Part shown: positions 27,417 through 35,940 of the stretch, one piece after another
Position numbering within the stretch: the stretch's first letter is position 1
Layout: each line of letters begins with the position of its first letter
From: an uncultured Rhizobiaceae group bacterium
Lineage (GTDB): Bacteria; Pseudomonadota; Alphaproteobacteria; Rhizobiales; Rhizobiaceae
Assembly (NCBI GenBank): GCA_905480295.1
Contig: CAJQPW010000009.1
Location: forward strand, 1 to 38,659
Direction of reading: 5' to 3'
Length of the DNA stretch: 38,659 nt
The notes under the pieces: generated by a model
What the model saw: the letters and a program-made list of their open reading frames with translations, nothing else
Told to the model about the DNA's origin: nothing
Databases searched by the model: none
Translations under genes and position numbers: made by a program

Positions 27417-28857
27417 TGGGAACCGGTGTGATGGCGAAGCTGGCGGCCTTGCCTGATGTGAACGGTGAGTTTGCGGTTGGTGGCACATTGGTTCCCGCGT
27501 CGTCGTCATCGTCTCGCGACGGCAGAGTTTTGATTTGACGAAAGGCCACGGCAGCTCCGCCTATGCCGAACACCACGGCACCGAGCCCCCAACCGATCAG
27601 CACGCCTTCAGCCCCATAGAGGCGGCCAACCATGACAAAGGGGATGATACCAATCGTTGCCCGACCCCAGTTGAAAACGGTGGCATAGATGGGAAATCCG
27701 AGATTGTTAAAGGCGGCATTTGCAACAAACAGAGCACCGTTGAACAAATAACTTCCGGCCACAAACAGGCAGAAAACGCGGACCAGAACGGCGGCGTCGT
27801 CGCTGGCGTCAAACAGACTGATGATCCACCCATGGCTTAACGCCAATATCGCCCAGACGACGAGACAATAGATCAGTGTAAACAGCAGCGCATCCCGCAT
27901 GGTTGACGAAACACGGTCAAATGCGCGGGCACCATAATTTTGGCTCAATATCGGACCCACCGAGCCAGAGAGCGCAAATATCACCCCAAACGCCACCGGC
28001 AAGACCCGACCGATGATGGCCCAGCCGGCAACCGCATCATCACCAAATTCCGCAATCGAGTGCGTCACATAGGCATTGCCAACGGGGGTCGCCAATTGGG
28101 TGGCAATGGCGGGAACAGCGATTGTCAGAAACGGCCGAATATCAGCCAGGGACCGGCGAAGGTTGAATGGGCCGAGCATGTTATGAACCCGCACCACGCC
28201 CCAAAGCCCAACCAGAACCAGAACCAGGCGAACCGTGGCCGTGGCCATTGCTGCACCGGCAATGCCGAGGTCGAAACCGAAAATAAACAGCGGATCCAGG
28301 ATAAGGGCAGCAAATCCGCCGGACAGGGTCACAAACATCGCCCGTTTGGGATCACCCTTGGCGCGTAACAGGGCGCCCATGCACATGCCCAGACCCAGCA
28401 GGGGGATGGAGGGTACAACAATTCGCATGAAAACGAGCGCAAGCTCCAGCGTTTCGCCCCTTGCGCCGAGAAGAAACAGCAACCAGCCCAACATCGGGTA
28501 CAGCAACAGGGCAAATCCGCTGCTCAAGACCAGCAGATAAAACAGCGAAGATGTTGCCTGTTGACGGGCGGCCTGTTGGTTTTCCGCCCCCAGCGCCCGT
28601 CCGACCAGCGCGGCGGTGGCAATCGAAATGCCAATGCAGATCGATATCGAAAAGAACATGATGGTGGCGGCATATCCGATTGCCGCTGCCAGTTCCTGCT
28701 GTCCGAGCAACGAGATGTAAAACAGGTTGATGACATCAACAATGAAGATTGAAACCAACCCAAGCGACGAAGTGGCGGTCATCACAACCACATGGCGCAT
28801 TGTACTGCCGGACGTGAAAGCTGCCCGTTGGGATGGTTTGGCCTCAGCGCTCGCCAT
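27409..28857 (-). CDS. MATE family efflux transporter
   Basis: This is an inner-membrane multidrug and toxin extrusion protein, a cation-coupled exporter. Twelve hydrophobic segments are arranged in two halves. Each half starts with a conserved loop (for example FYISLLGQQELAAAIGYA and, in the second half, GPILSQNYGARAFDRVSSTM). The C-terminal tail is polar with an Asp run (DDDDD). The substrate cannot be predicted. The ATG at 28857 shares its A with the stop of the upstream Kef-type gene (TGATG), so translation is coupled. A TTG one codon earlier is a less likely start. Length 482 aa. Confidence 0.93.
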   Translation of the reverse strand: MASAEAKPSQRAAFTSGSTMRHVVVMTATSSLGLVSIFIVDVINLFYISLLGQQELAAAIGYAATIMFFSISICIGISIATAALVGRALGAENQQAARQQATSSLFYLLVLSSGFALLLYPMLGWLLFLLGARGETLELALVFMRIVVPSIPLLGLGMCMGALLRAKGDPKRAMFVTLSGGFAALILDPLFIFGFDLGIAGAAMATATVRLVLVLVGLWGVVRVHNMLGPFNLRRSLADIRPFLTIAVPAIATQLATPVGNAYVTHSIAEFGDDAVAGWAIIGRVLPVAFGVIFALSGSVGPILSQNYGARAFDRVSSTMRDALLFTLIYCLVVWAILALSHGWIISLFDASDDAAVLVRVFCLFVAGSYLFNGALFVANAAFNNLGFPIYATVFNWGRATIGIIPFVMVGRLYGAEGVLIGWGLGAVVFGIGGAAVAFRQIKTLPSRDDDDDAGTNVPPTANSPFTSGKAASFAITPVPRK

Positions 28858-30653
28858 CAATCATCCAGCACATGTTTGGTTTCATCACCAATTGCCGTTC
28901 CGGTATGTCGCGGCTGCACCAGGGGTTCCGGCACCGGGGCGGAATGCATCATTTCTCCCCCCGCCAGAAGCCCATCTTTCAACTGCATTTTCAACCGTTC
29001 GCGGTCACGATGGCGCACATCCTTGACGATCTCAGCCGCTTCTTCGCGGGTAAGCCCAGCGCCTTCGAGCAAGGCACGTCCCATGACAAGCGCAGATTCA
29101 AAGGTTTCCCGGATCTGCCACACTCCAGGGCGCTCGAGTAGTTCAAGGGCGTGTCCGCGGTCATAGGAGCGTACATAGAGTTTCGCCTTGGGATACTCTC
29201 GGCTCAACATTTCCACGATGTGGTCTGTGGTGTGGATTTCGCGGGTACAAACAGCAATGATACGGGCGCGTTCAACACCGGCTGCGCGCAGCACATCCAA
29301 CCGGGTGCCGTCTCCGAAATAGATGCGAAAGCCAAATCGGCGAGCTTGTCGTATACGTTCAGCACTGTTGTCGAGAACCGTTACGTCACAACCACCAGCC
29401 AACAAGGCCTGAGCGGCGATCTGGCCCAATCGGGAAAACCCGATCATCATCACTTCAGCACCCGCGCCTTCAAAGTCCTCCGTCATCGATTCTGCAGCAT
29501 CACCTTTGAGAAACAGTCCGCCGAGCTTGACCGACAAGGGGGTGAAAGCCATCGAAAGGGTGACACCGGCAATTAGAAAAGAAGATTCCTGCGGTGTCAG
29601 CAGGCTGACACCCACGGCGGCTGAAAACAGCACAAACGCAAACTCTCCGTGCTGAGGCAGAACAAAAGCGACGCGGATGCTGTCATTGTGATCGCTGCCG
29701 AAGATTCGGCACAATCCGTAAATCAGACCGGCCTTGAGCGCCATGATTGCGGGCACGAGCCCCAATATCAGTACGAGATTGTCCCACACGATGCGCAGAT
29801 CCACCGCCAGACCGACGGCAACGAAGAACAGACCGAGCAAGATGCCTCTGAACGGTTCGATATCAGCTTCCAGTTCGTGACGATAGCTCGATTCTGCCAA
29901 CATCACGCCGGCAATGAAGGCGCCCATTGCCATGGAAAGGCCGGCATATTGCATCAACATGGCGGCGCCTATGACGATGAATAGCGCTGCCGCAATCATA
30001 GCCTCGCGGGCTCCCGTATCGGCGATGATTCCAAACAACGGGTTGAGCACATAACGCCCGGCAAACAACAGCGCGATCAAACAGCCGACGGCGACTGCTA
30101 TCGGGGTCAGGTTGTCCCCTGACATATCAAAATTCCCGGCGGCCAATAACGGTACCGCAACCAACAATGGAGCAATGGCGAGGTCCTGAAACAACAGGAT
30201 GCTAAAGGCTTTCTTGCCGTGCGGAAGGCGATCTTCGTTGGAATCCTCCAGCAGTTGCAGAGCAAAGGCGGTCGAAGACAGGGCGAGGCCGAACCCGACG
30301 ACAATGGCCGCATTCCAAGAAAAATAGGTGTATCGGGCAACGAGGGTCAGCACGATTCCGCTGAGCACGACCTGCGCGGCACCGAGACCAAAGATTTCTC
30401 GCCGCATCTCCCACAATCTTGATGGTTTCAGTTCCAGTCCGACAATGAACAGCAGCAATACGACGCCCAGTTCGGCCACATGCAGGACTTCCTTGCCTTG
30501 CGTAATGAAGTTGAGCACCGGCCCCAGTACAACACCGACAGCGAGATAGCCCAACACCGTGCCCAGTTTGATCTTCTTGAACAGAGGGGCGGCTATGGTT
30601 GCGCCGCCCAGCAGAACGACTGCGTCAAGAAACAGATTTGGACCGTCGGCCAT
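28857..30653 (-). CDS. Monovalent cation:proton antiporter with RCK domain (KefB/C type)
   Basis: This CPA2-family protein has about twelve membrane helices (residues 1-380) with the Q-D-L-A motif (FSILLFQDLAIAPLL) and PQHGEFAFVLFSA. A cytosolic RCK/TrkA-N domain follows, with a nucleotide-binding G-x-G-like stretch (MIGFSRLGQIAAQALLAGG) and D-N-S-A-E-R. The C-terminus (from about residue 520) is a short charged tail rather than a TrkA-C domain. Such proteins export K+ in exchange for H+, often as protection against electrophiles, gated by ligands at the RCK domain. No kefF/kefG-type ancillary gene is nearby. The frame is open to a TTG at 30707. The ATG at 30653 (MADGPNLFLD) is chosen because it fits the family start, with only a weak ribosome site. 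Confidence 0.9.
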   Translation of the reverse strand: MADGPNLFLDAVVLLGGATIAAPLFKKIKLGTVLGYLAVGVVLGPVLNFITQGKEVLHVAELGVVLLLFIVGLELKPSRLWEMRREIFGLGAAQVVLSGIVLTLVARYTYFSWNAAIVVGFGLALSSTAFALQLLEDSNEDRLPHGKKAFSILLFQDLAIAPLLVAVPLLAAGNFDMSGDNLTPIAVAVGCLIALLFAGRYVLNPLFGIIADTGAREAMIAAALFIVIGAAMLMQYAGLSMAMGAFIAGVMLAESSYRHELEADIEPFRGILLGLFFVAVGLAVDLRIVWDNLVLILGLVPAIMALKAGLIYGLCRIFGSDHNDSIRVAFVLPQHGEFAFVLFSAAVGVSLLTPQESSFLIAGVTLSMAFTPLSVKLGGLFLKGDAAESMTEDFEGAGAEVMMIGFSRLGQIAAQALLAGGCDVTVLDNSAERIRQARRFGFRIYFGDGTRLDVLRAAGVERARIIAVCTREIHTTDHIVEMLSREYPKAKLYVRSYDRGHALELLERPGVWQIRETFESALVMGRALLEGAGLTREEAAEIVKDVRHRDRERLKMQLKDGLLAGGEMMHSAPVPEPLVQPRHTGTAIGDETKHVLDD

Positions 30654-30797
30654 GGAAAGACTCAAAATTGCAGGTCTGTTATTTTCTAGCATGAAACCCC
30701 GGGCCAAGAGAAGGTGACTTCAATTCTGACCTTCCCCCTTGAAGCGGGGCACAGCAAACCGTAAACGACGTCTGTGTGTGATTGTCGGGTATCCGCC

Positions 30798-32141
30798 TTG
30801 TCTGATTCTTTTGATTTAAAATTTTTGCAGGACCGTGCTGCGGCGTTGGTGGAAGCGGCCAGACGGGCCGGAGCGGATGCCAGTGATGCAGTCGTTGCTG
30901 CCAGCAGGTCTACCGGTGTTGACGTGCGCGACGGACATGTTGAAGAATCCGAAGGCGCAGAAAACAACGCTTTGTCGTTGCGCGCTTTTGTTGGCCGCAG
31001 ATCAGCATCCGTGTCCGCCAATATGACCGGTGATCTCGAACAGCTGGCGCAGCGGGCCGTCGCTATGGCCAAGGTATCACCGGAGGACCCCCATGCCGGT
31101 CTGGCGCAGCAGGAGGACCTTGCTGCTGATATCCCGGACCTGGGTCTGCATGATGACACCGAACTGGACTTTGCCACCATGCGGGACTTTGCCATCGACT
31201 GCGAAACTGCGGCGCTGGCGGTGCCCGGTGTTAGCAAGTCGTCAGGTGCATCATTTGGCCGGAGTCTTGGAGGTTCGGTATTGGCCGCCAGCAACGGTTT
31301 TGTCGGCAGCTATCGTTCCAGTCGTTTCAGCCTTTCTGTATCCGCTGTTGCCGGTGAGGCGAGCGCGATGGAAAGGGATTATGATTTTGACAGCCAGCGG
31401 CATCTGAGCGATCTGCGGGGAGCGGTTGAGATCGGCACCAAAGCAGGCGAACGCGCTGCTGCTCGTATCAATCCGCAGCAGGTTGATACTCAATCGGCAA
31501 CGGTGGTGTTTGAACCGCGCATGGCGCGCAGTCTGGTTTCCCACTTTGCCGGTGCCATCAACGCCTCGTCGATTGTTCGAAAGACTTCGTTCTTGAAGGA
31601 TAATCTGAATCAATCGGTATTTGCCTCAGGTGTTGATATCGTCGATGAACCCCATATCCCACGTGCTGCCGCATCCCGACCATTCGATGCAGAAGGCGTG
31701 TCAGGAAAAACATTGTCGCTGGTGCAGGACGGCGTGTTGAATCACTGGCTGTTGGATTCGAGTACCGCCCGTGCTCTGGGCCTTTCGACCAATGGCAGGG
31801 CCAATCGGGCAGGCAGCGGTACCGCACCGGGCAGCACCAATCTGACGCTGCGCGCCGGGCAAACCACACAACAGGACATGATTGCCAGCATCAAATCCGG
31901 CCTCTATGTCACCGAGTTGATCGGGCAGGGCGTTAACATGATTTCGGGCGACTATTCGCGGGGTGCCAGCGGATATTGGATAGAAAACGGTGAATTGACC
32001 TATGCCGTCAGCGAAATCACCATTGCCGGTAATCTGCGCGATATGTTTGCCCGCCTGCAACCGGCAAACGACCTGGACACCCGCCATGGTACCAATGCAC
32101 CGACGGTGATGATCGAGGGGATGACCATTGCCGGGCGCTGA
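30798..32141 (+). CDS. pmbA: TldD/PmbA family protein (TldE/PmbA subunit)
   Basis: PmbA/TldE is the non-catalytic partner in the TldD/TldE metalloprotease that cleaves modified peptides and unfolded proteins. The N-terminal region reads SDSFDLKFLQDRAAALVEAA, then RSTGVDVRDGHVEESEGAE. The C-terminal half has FEPRMARSLVSHFAGAI, SKPFD-like SRPFDAEGV, NHWLLDSSTARALGL and the closing EGMTIAGR. The zinc motif H-E-x-x-x-H of TldD is absent, which identifies the E subunit. The frame is open to a GTG at 30774, but the TTG at 30798 gives the family's start (447 aa). No tldD is in the window. The stop lies 14 bases inside cysQ, so it is the first gene of the unit ending in lpxK. Confidence 0.9.
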   Translation: MSDSFDLKFLQDRAAALVEAARRAGADASDAVVAASRSTGVDVRDGHVEESEGAENNALSLRAFVGRRSASVSANMTGDLEQLAQRAVAMAKVSPEDPHAGLAQQEDLAADIPDLGLHDDTELDFATMRDFAIDCETAALAVPGVSKSSGASFGRSLGGSVLAASNGFVGSYRSSRFSLSVSAVAGEASAMERDYDFDSQRHLSDLRGAVEIGTKAGERAAARINPQQVDTQSATVVFEPRMARSLVSHFAGAINASSIVRKTSFLKDNLNQSVFASGVDIVDEPHIPRAAASRPFDAEGVSGKTLSLVQDGVLNHWLLDSSTARALGLSTNGRANRAGSGTAPGSTNLTLRAGQTTQQDMIASIKSGLYVTELIGQGVNMISGDYSRGASGYWIENGELTYAVSEITIAGNLRDMFARLQPANDLDTRHGTNAPTVMIEGMTIAGR

Positions 32142-32931
32142 CCAGAACGAGCTGGACCGGGAGTTGCTTCAGCAACTGGGTGTTGAGGCCGGAAAGATCG
32201 GCATGCGATGGTTTGGCAAAAAGCCGGAAGTGTGGATGAAAGAGGGCGATTCCCCCGTATCCGAAGCAGACTTCGCGATTGATCGGTTTTTAAAAAATGA
32301 ATTGATGCAGGCGCGTCCGGATTACGGCTGGTTGTCGGAAGAAACAGATGATGACCTGGGGCGGCTTGGCGCTCAGCGCCTGTTTGTTGTGGACCCGATC
32401 GACGGAACCCGTGGCTTTATCAATGGTATGGATCAATGGTGCGTCAGCATTGCTGTGGTTGAAAATCATCGCCCGGTGGTCGGGGTGTTGGAATGTCCGG
32501 CGCTGCAACAAACCATCGTCTCGCAGCTCGATGAGGGAGCCTGGTGCAATGGAAGTCGGCTCGGGACCGCAGCAATGGGTAAAGACCGTGCCTTGCGGCT
32601 TACCGGTCCGCGCAGCGTTCAGTCGCAGGCGCTGGATTCGAGTGCGCGCGCGGTTGAAAAACTACCATTTGTTCCTTCGCTGGCTTACCGAATCGCGATG
32701 ATTGCCATGGGTGAAGCTGAGCTGTCGCTGGCGCGGGCCAGCGCTAAAGACTGGGACCTTGCCGCCGCCGATCTGATTGCTCACGAGGCTGGTGCCTGTT
32801 TGACCGACTTGACGGGAGAGCGCCCGACATACAATTGTGAAGACGTGCGGCATGGGGCACTGTTGGCCTGTCCGCAGCATGACCATCAAGAAATGCTTGA
32901 TCTGGCAAAGCTAGCCATGGATAAACGCTGA
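32128..32931 (+). CDS. cysQ: 3'(2'),5'-bisphosphate nucleotidase / inositol monophosphatase family
   Basis: This is a Li+-sensitive, Mg2+-dependent phosphatase. Motifs: L-S-E-E-T-D-D-D (first metal site), VVDPIDGTRGF (D-P-x-D-G-T) and WDLAAADLIAHEAG. CysQ removes the 3' phosphate of PAP from sulfate assimilation. The closest family split (CysQ versus inositol phosphatase) rests on the operon position, since this gene sits beside pmbA and lipid A genes in many Hyphomicrobiales. The start is a TTG at 32128, supported by AGGGGATGA upstream and a 14-base overlap with pmbA. No ATG in the region gives the full domain. Length 267 aa. Confidence 0.88.
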   Translation: MPGADQNELDRELLQQLGVEAGKIGMRWFGKKPEVWMKEGDSPVSEADFAIDRFLKNELMQARPDYGWLSEETDDDLGRLGAQRLFVVDPIDGTRGFINGMDQWCVSIAVVENHRPVVGVLECPALQQTIVSQLDEGAWCNGSRLGTAAMGKDRALRLTGPRSVQSQALDSSARAVEKLPFVPSLAYRIAMIAMGEAELSLARASAKDWDLAAADLIAHEAGACLTDLTGERPTYNCEDVRHGALLACPQHDHQEMLDLAKLAMDKR

Positions 32932-32974
32932 AAATGCAAATCATCGAAATCCAAACAAAGTGTGGGGTTAATCC

Positions 32975-33211
32975 ATGAGCAAATCGCCTGAAAAAAAACA
33001 ATTGCTGCATCTCGTGTTTGGAGGCGAGTTGGACAGTCTCGACGGCATCACATTCCGTGATCTAGATGGTCTCGACATAGTTGGGATTTACCCGGATTTT
33101 GCTTCTGCCCGTGCAGCCTGGAAGGCCAAAGCCCAATCGACAGTGGATAACGCGCATATGCGCTATTTTGTGGTGCACCTGCACCGCTTCCTTGACCCCG
33201 AAAATGACTGA
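32975..33211 (+). CDS. DUF4170 family protein
   Basis: This is a 78-residue soluble protein of unknown function. The pattern HLVFGGEL, LDIVGIYPDFASARAAWKAKAQSTVDNA, then MRYFVVHLHRFLDP is the DUF4170 family, found in alphaproteobacteria between cysQ and waaA. It has no signal peptide and no metal motif. The aromatic/His-rich strand near the C-terminus suggests a small alpha/beta fold. Its constant place next to Kdo transferase and LpxK hints at a role in lipopolysaccharide or in coordinating the operon, but nothing in the sequence proves this. Confidence 0.9.
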   Translation: MSKSPEKKQLLHLVFGGELDSLDGITFRDLDGLDIVGIYPDFASARAAWKAKAQSTVDNAHMRYFVVHLHRFLDPEND

Positions 33212-33262
33212 ATTGCCAATTAGGGTCGCAATTGTGAACTTTAGTACCCCAAAGGGTTCGTT

Positions 33263-34609
33263 TTGAGTGATATCTGGGCTCATACAACACTAAGACTATA
33301 CCGCGGTTTTGGTTCGATACTTTACCCCTTTACCGGGCCGTTTCTGCGTGCCCGGGCCCGACGGGGAAAGGAAGACCACACACGCCGGGGAGAACGCTAC
33401 GGATATGCCAGCTGGCCAAGACCTCCTGGCCCATTGGTCTGGCTGCATGCCGCCAGTGTTGGTGAGTCGCTGGCGATTATGCCGCTGATCAAACGGATGG
33501 AAAGTTTCGGCATCAGTCTGGTTTTGACAACTGGTACGGTGACGTCCGCCAATATTGCTCAGGACCGGATTTCCGAGCGCACCATCCATCAATATGTGCC
33601 GATGGATATGAAACGGGCAGTGGGTCGATTTCTCGATCACTGGCAACCCGACCTTGCGATATTTGCCGAGTCAGAAATCTGGCCGACCACGATTCAGGAA
33701 CTGGCGAAGCGCAACATCCCACAAAACCTGGTCAACGCCCGCATGTCTGACCGCTCAAACAAACGTTGGTCTCGCCGAACCGCGTTGGCCCAGGCGGTGT
33801 TTGGCAACCTGTCGCAAGTGCTGGCGCAGTCGGAAACCGATGCGGAACGGTTTACCCGATTGGGTGCGCCACGGGTGCAGGCGGTCGGCAATTTGAAAAT
33901 CGATGTTGGTACCCCGCAGATCGATCCTGCAACCTACCATGCTTTCAAGTCGATGATTGGCAATCGCCCAACATGGATTGCTGCCAGCACCCATGAAGGT
34001 GAAGAAGAAAGTGTTGCTCAGGTTCACTGCATGCTGACCGAGCATCTGCCCGACCTGCTGACAATCATTGTGCCTCGCCACCCCGACCGGGTCGATGACA
34101 TTCTGCATTCGCTTTCCAAATTTCAGGTTGAAATTGCAACCCGCAGTTCCGGAGACATTATCTCGCCATCTACGGGGGTGTATGTGGGCGATTCAATCGG
34201 GGAAATGGGATTGTATTTCGGATTGGCCGAAGTTGCGTTCATGGGTAAATCTCTGAAATCGCAGGGTGGTCAAAACCCGATAGAACCGGTGATGTCGCAT
34301 GCGGCAATCCTTTCAGGTCCTTATGTGCAGAATTTCCGCGATACCTATCAGGCCTTGCTGGAAAGCGGTGGTGCCCGTCTTGTGAAGGATGAAAACATGC
34401 TTGCCGGGCATGTGCTGCATTTGCTGCGCAACCCGCATGATCTTCATGCCATGCAGACAGCTGCACGCAATACAGTATATCAGATGACCGGTGCATTGGA
34501 GCGGACTATTGCTGCGCTTGATCCTTACATCATGCCGCTGCGGGTTCAGGCCGGGTTGGATAAGCGGCTTTATGGAGAAGATCCAGTATCTGCTCATGGT
34601 GGCCAGTGA
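33263..34609 (+). CDS. waaA: 3-deoxy-D-manno-octulosonic acid transferase
   Basis: WaaA (KdtA) adds Kdo from CMP-Kdo to lipid IVA at the inner membrane, a GT30 enzyme. A membrane-contact N-terminus (LYRGFGSILYPFTGPFL) precedes the N-domain motif LVWLHAASVGES with its catalytic Glu, VNARMSDRS, and the C-domain motifs AASTHEGEEE, VPRHPDR and GEMGLYFGLAEVAFMGKSL followed by GGQNPIEP. At 448 aa it is slightly longer than E. coli WaaA. The start is a TTG with AAAGGG six bases upstream. It lies between DUF4170 and lpxK in the pmbA-lpxK unit. Confidence 0.96.
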   Translation: MSDIWAHTTLRLYRGFGSILYPFTGPFLRARARRGKEDHTRRGERYGYASWPRPPGPLVWLHAASVGESLAIMPLIKRMESFGISLVLTTGTVTSANIAQDRISERTIHQYVPMDMKRAVGRFLDHWQPDLAIFAESEIWPTTIQELAKRNIPQNLVNARMSDRSNKRWSRRTALAQAVFGNLSQVLAQSETDAERFTRLGAPRVQAVGNLKIDVGTPQIDPATYHAFKSMIGNRPTWIAASTHEGEEESVAQVHCMLTEHLPDLLTIIVPRHPDRVDDILHSLSKFQVEIATRSSGDIISPSTGVYVGDSIGEMGLYFGLAEVAFMGKSLKSQGGQNPIEPVMSHAAILSGPYVQNFRDTYQALLESGGARLVKDENMLAGHVLHLLRNPHDLHAMQTAARNTVYQMTGALERTIAALDPYIMPLRVQAGLDKRLYGEDPVSAHGGQ

Positions 34610-34633
34610 TGCTGATCGTCAAGGAAACCGCGA

Positions 34634-35662
34634 TTGAGTGATGCGCCCCCTTTCTGGTTTGAAAAGCCCGCAATAGCCGCCCGGTCTTTGTCGCCCGTTG
34701 CTGCCATCTATGGACATATCGCAGCCCGGCGCATGCTGCGCTCACCAACGGCGAAAGCCAGCGTTCCAGTACTTTGTATTGGTAACTTCATCGCCGGTGG
34801 GGCCGGCAAGACGCCAACAGCAATTGCCGTGGCCAAGATTGCCCGAAATATGGGACTGCGCCCGGGTTTTCTGAGCCGTGGCTATGGTGGCAGCATCAAG
34901 CGACCGACCGTCGTGGATGTAAGGGAACACACCGCAAATGAAGTCGGCGACGAACCGATGATCCTGGCGGTTTATGCGACCACGGTTGTTGCTGCAAACC
35001 GACCGGCTGGCGCAACCCTGCTGGAGCAGAATGGTGTGGACTTCATCATCATGGATGATGGGTTTCAAAACCCCTCGCTGCACAAGGATTACAGCTTGGT
35101 GGTTGTTGATGCAGGGCGCGGCATTGGCAACGGCTATTGCATGCCCGCGGGTCCCTTGCGGGCCAGCTTCCAGGCTCAATTGTCCCACGCCAATGCGGTT
35201 TTGCTGATCGGGCAATCGGATGCGGGGACAGAGGTCGTGCGCAAGAGTGCAAAGACTGCCAAGCCGATATTTCAAGCTGAAATTGCTGTGCGAAAGCCGG
35301 CAAACTGGCAGGACAAGAGAGTGATGGCTTATGCCGGAATTGCGGACCCAAGTAAGTTTTTTAACAGCTTGGAATCCGTAGGGGCCGAGGTCGCGGAGCG
35401 GCGCAGTTTTGCTGATCATCATCGCTACGGTGTTCAGGAATGCCGCGATTTGATGGAACAGGCTGAAAAGGCAGGGCTGATGTTGGCCACAACGGAAAAA
35501 GACTTCGTGCGGTTGAATCAGGCGGGGCCAGAACAGCAAAAATTGTTGGAATCCAGCGAAATTCTGTATGTGGATCTGGAATTTGAAAATTCGAAGACCG
35601 TGGAATCCATGCTACAGGAAACAATCAGGCGCGCCGAAGAGTTCCGGCTGTCAAACGGGTGA
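34634..35662 (+). CDS. lpxK: Tetraacyldisaccharide 4'-kinase
   Basis: LpxK phosphorylates the 4' position of the lipid A disaccharide to give lipid IVA, at the inner membrane. It is a P-loop kinase with GGAGKTPT (G55 to T62, K59 binding phosphate), the family block RPGFLSRGYGGS, NEVGDEPMILA, and IIMDDGFQNPSLHKD. An N-terminal amphipathic helix (VAAIYGHIAARRML) docks on the membrane. Length 342 aa is normal. The start is a TTG with AAGGAA seven bases upstream, 24 bases after the waaA stop. The gene ends four bases from the convergent DUF2093 stop. Confidence 0.96.
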   Translation: MSDAPPFWFEKPAIAARSLSPVAAIYGHIAARRMLRSPTAKASVPVLCIGNFIAGGAGKTPTAIAVAKIARNMGLRPGFLSRGYGGSIKRPTVVDVREHTANEVGDEPMILAVYATTVVAANRPAGATLLEQNGVDFIIMDDGFQNPSLHKDYSLVVVDAGRGIGNGYCMPAGPLRASFQAQLSHANAVLLIGQSDAGTEVVRKSAKTAKPIFQAEIAVRKPANWQDKRVMAYAGIADPSKFFNSLESVGAEVAERRSFADHHRYGVQECRDLMEQAEKAGLMLATTEKDFVRLNQAGPEQQKLLESSEILYVDLEFENSKTVESMLQETIRRAEEFRLSNG

Positions 35663-35666
35663 AGCG

Positions 35667-35888
35667 TTAAGCCAGATTTCCCGCTGCCTGCTCAGCGGCG
35701 AGAGAAGCCTGCGCGTCTGTGTAGGCTTCCTGGCGTTGCCAGTTCCAATATTTCAACTCATCCAACGGGATTGCCTTGCCGGTAATGGCGCACAAAACAT
35801 GGGTTCCAGGTACGAGAACCTGAAAGTCAGCCGCCGTATAACGCACGGTTGCTGCATTTCCGTCGGTGGGGTTCAGTCGATCTAACAT
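35667..35888 (-). CDS. DUF2093 family protein
   Basis: This is a 73-residue protein of the alphaproteobacterial DUF2093 family, function unknown. The family signature is VRYTAADFQVLVPGTHVLCA followed by ITGKAIPLDELKYWNWQRQEAY. It has no signal peptide or membrane helix, and its single Cys is in VLCAITG. It follows mutL on the same strand after 52 bases and is convergent with lpxK, an arrangement seen in other Hyphomicrobiales. The C-terminus is Ala/Glu-rich. Confidence 0.92.
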   Translation of the reverse strand: MLDRLNPTDGNAATVRYTAADFQVLVPGTHVLCAITGKAIPLDELKYWNWQRQEAYTDAQASLAAEQAAGNLA

Positions 35889-35940
35889 GGCAGGTCTCCA
35901 AGCCTCTTCTTAGCACAAGCAGCGGCTGCGGGAAGCGCTT

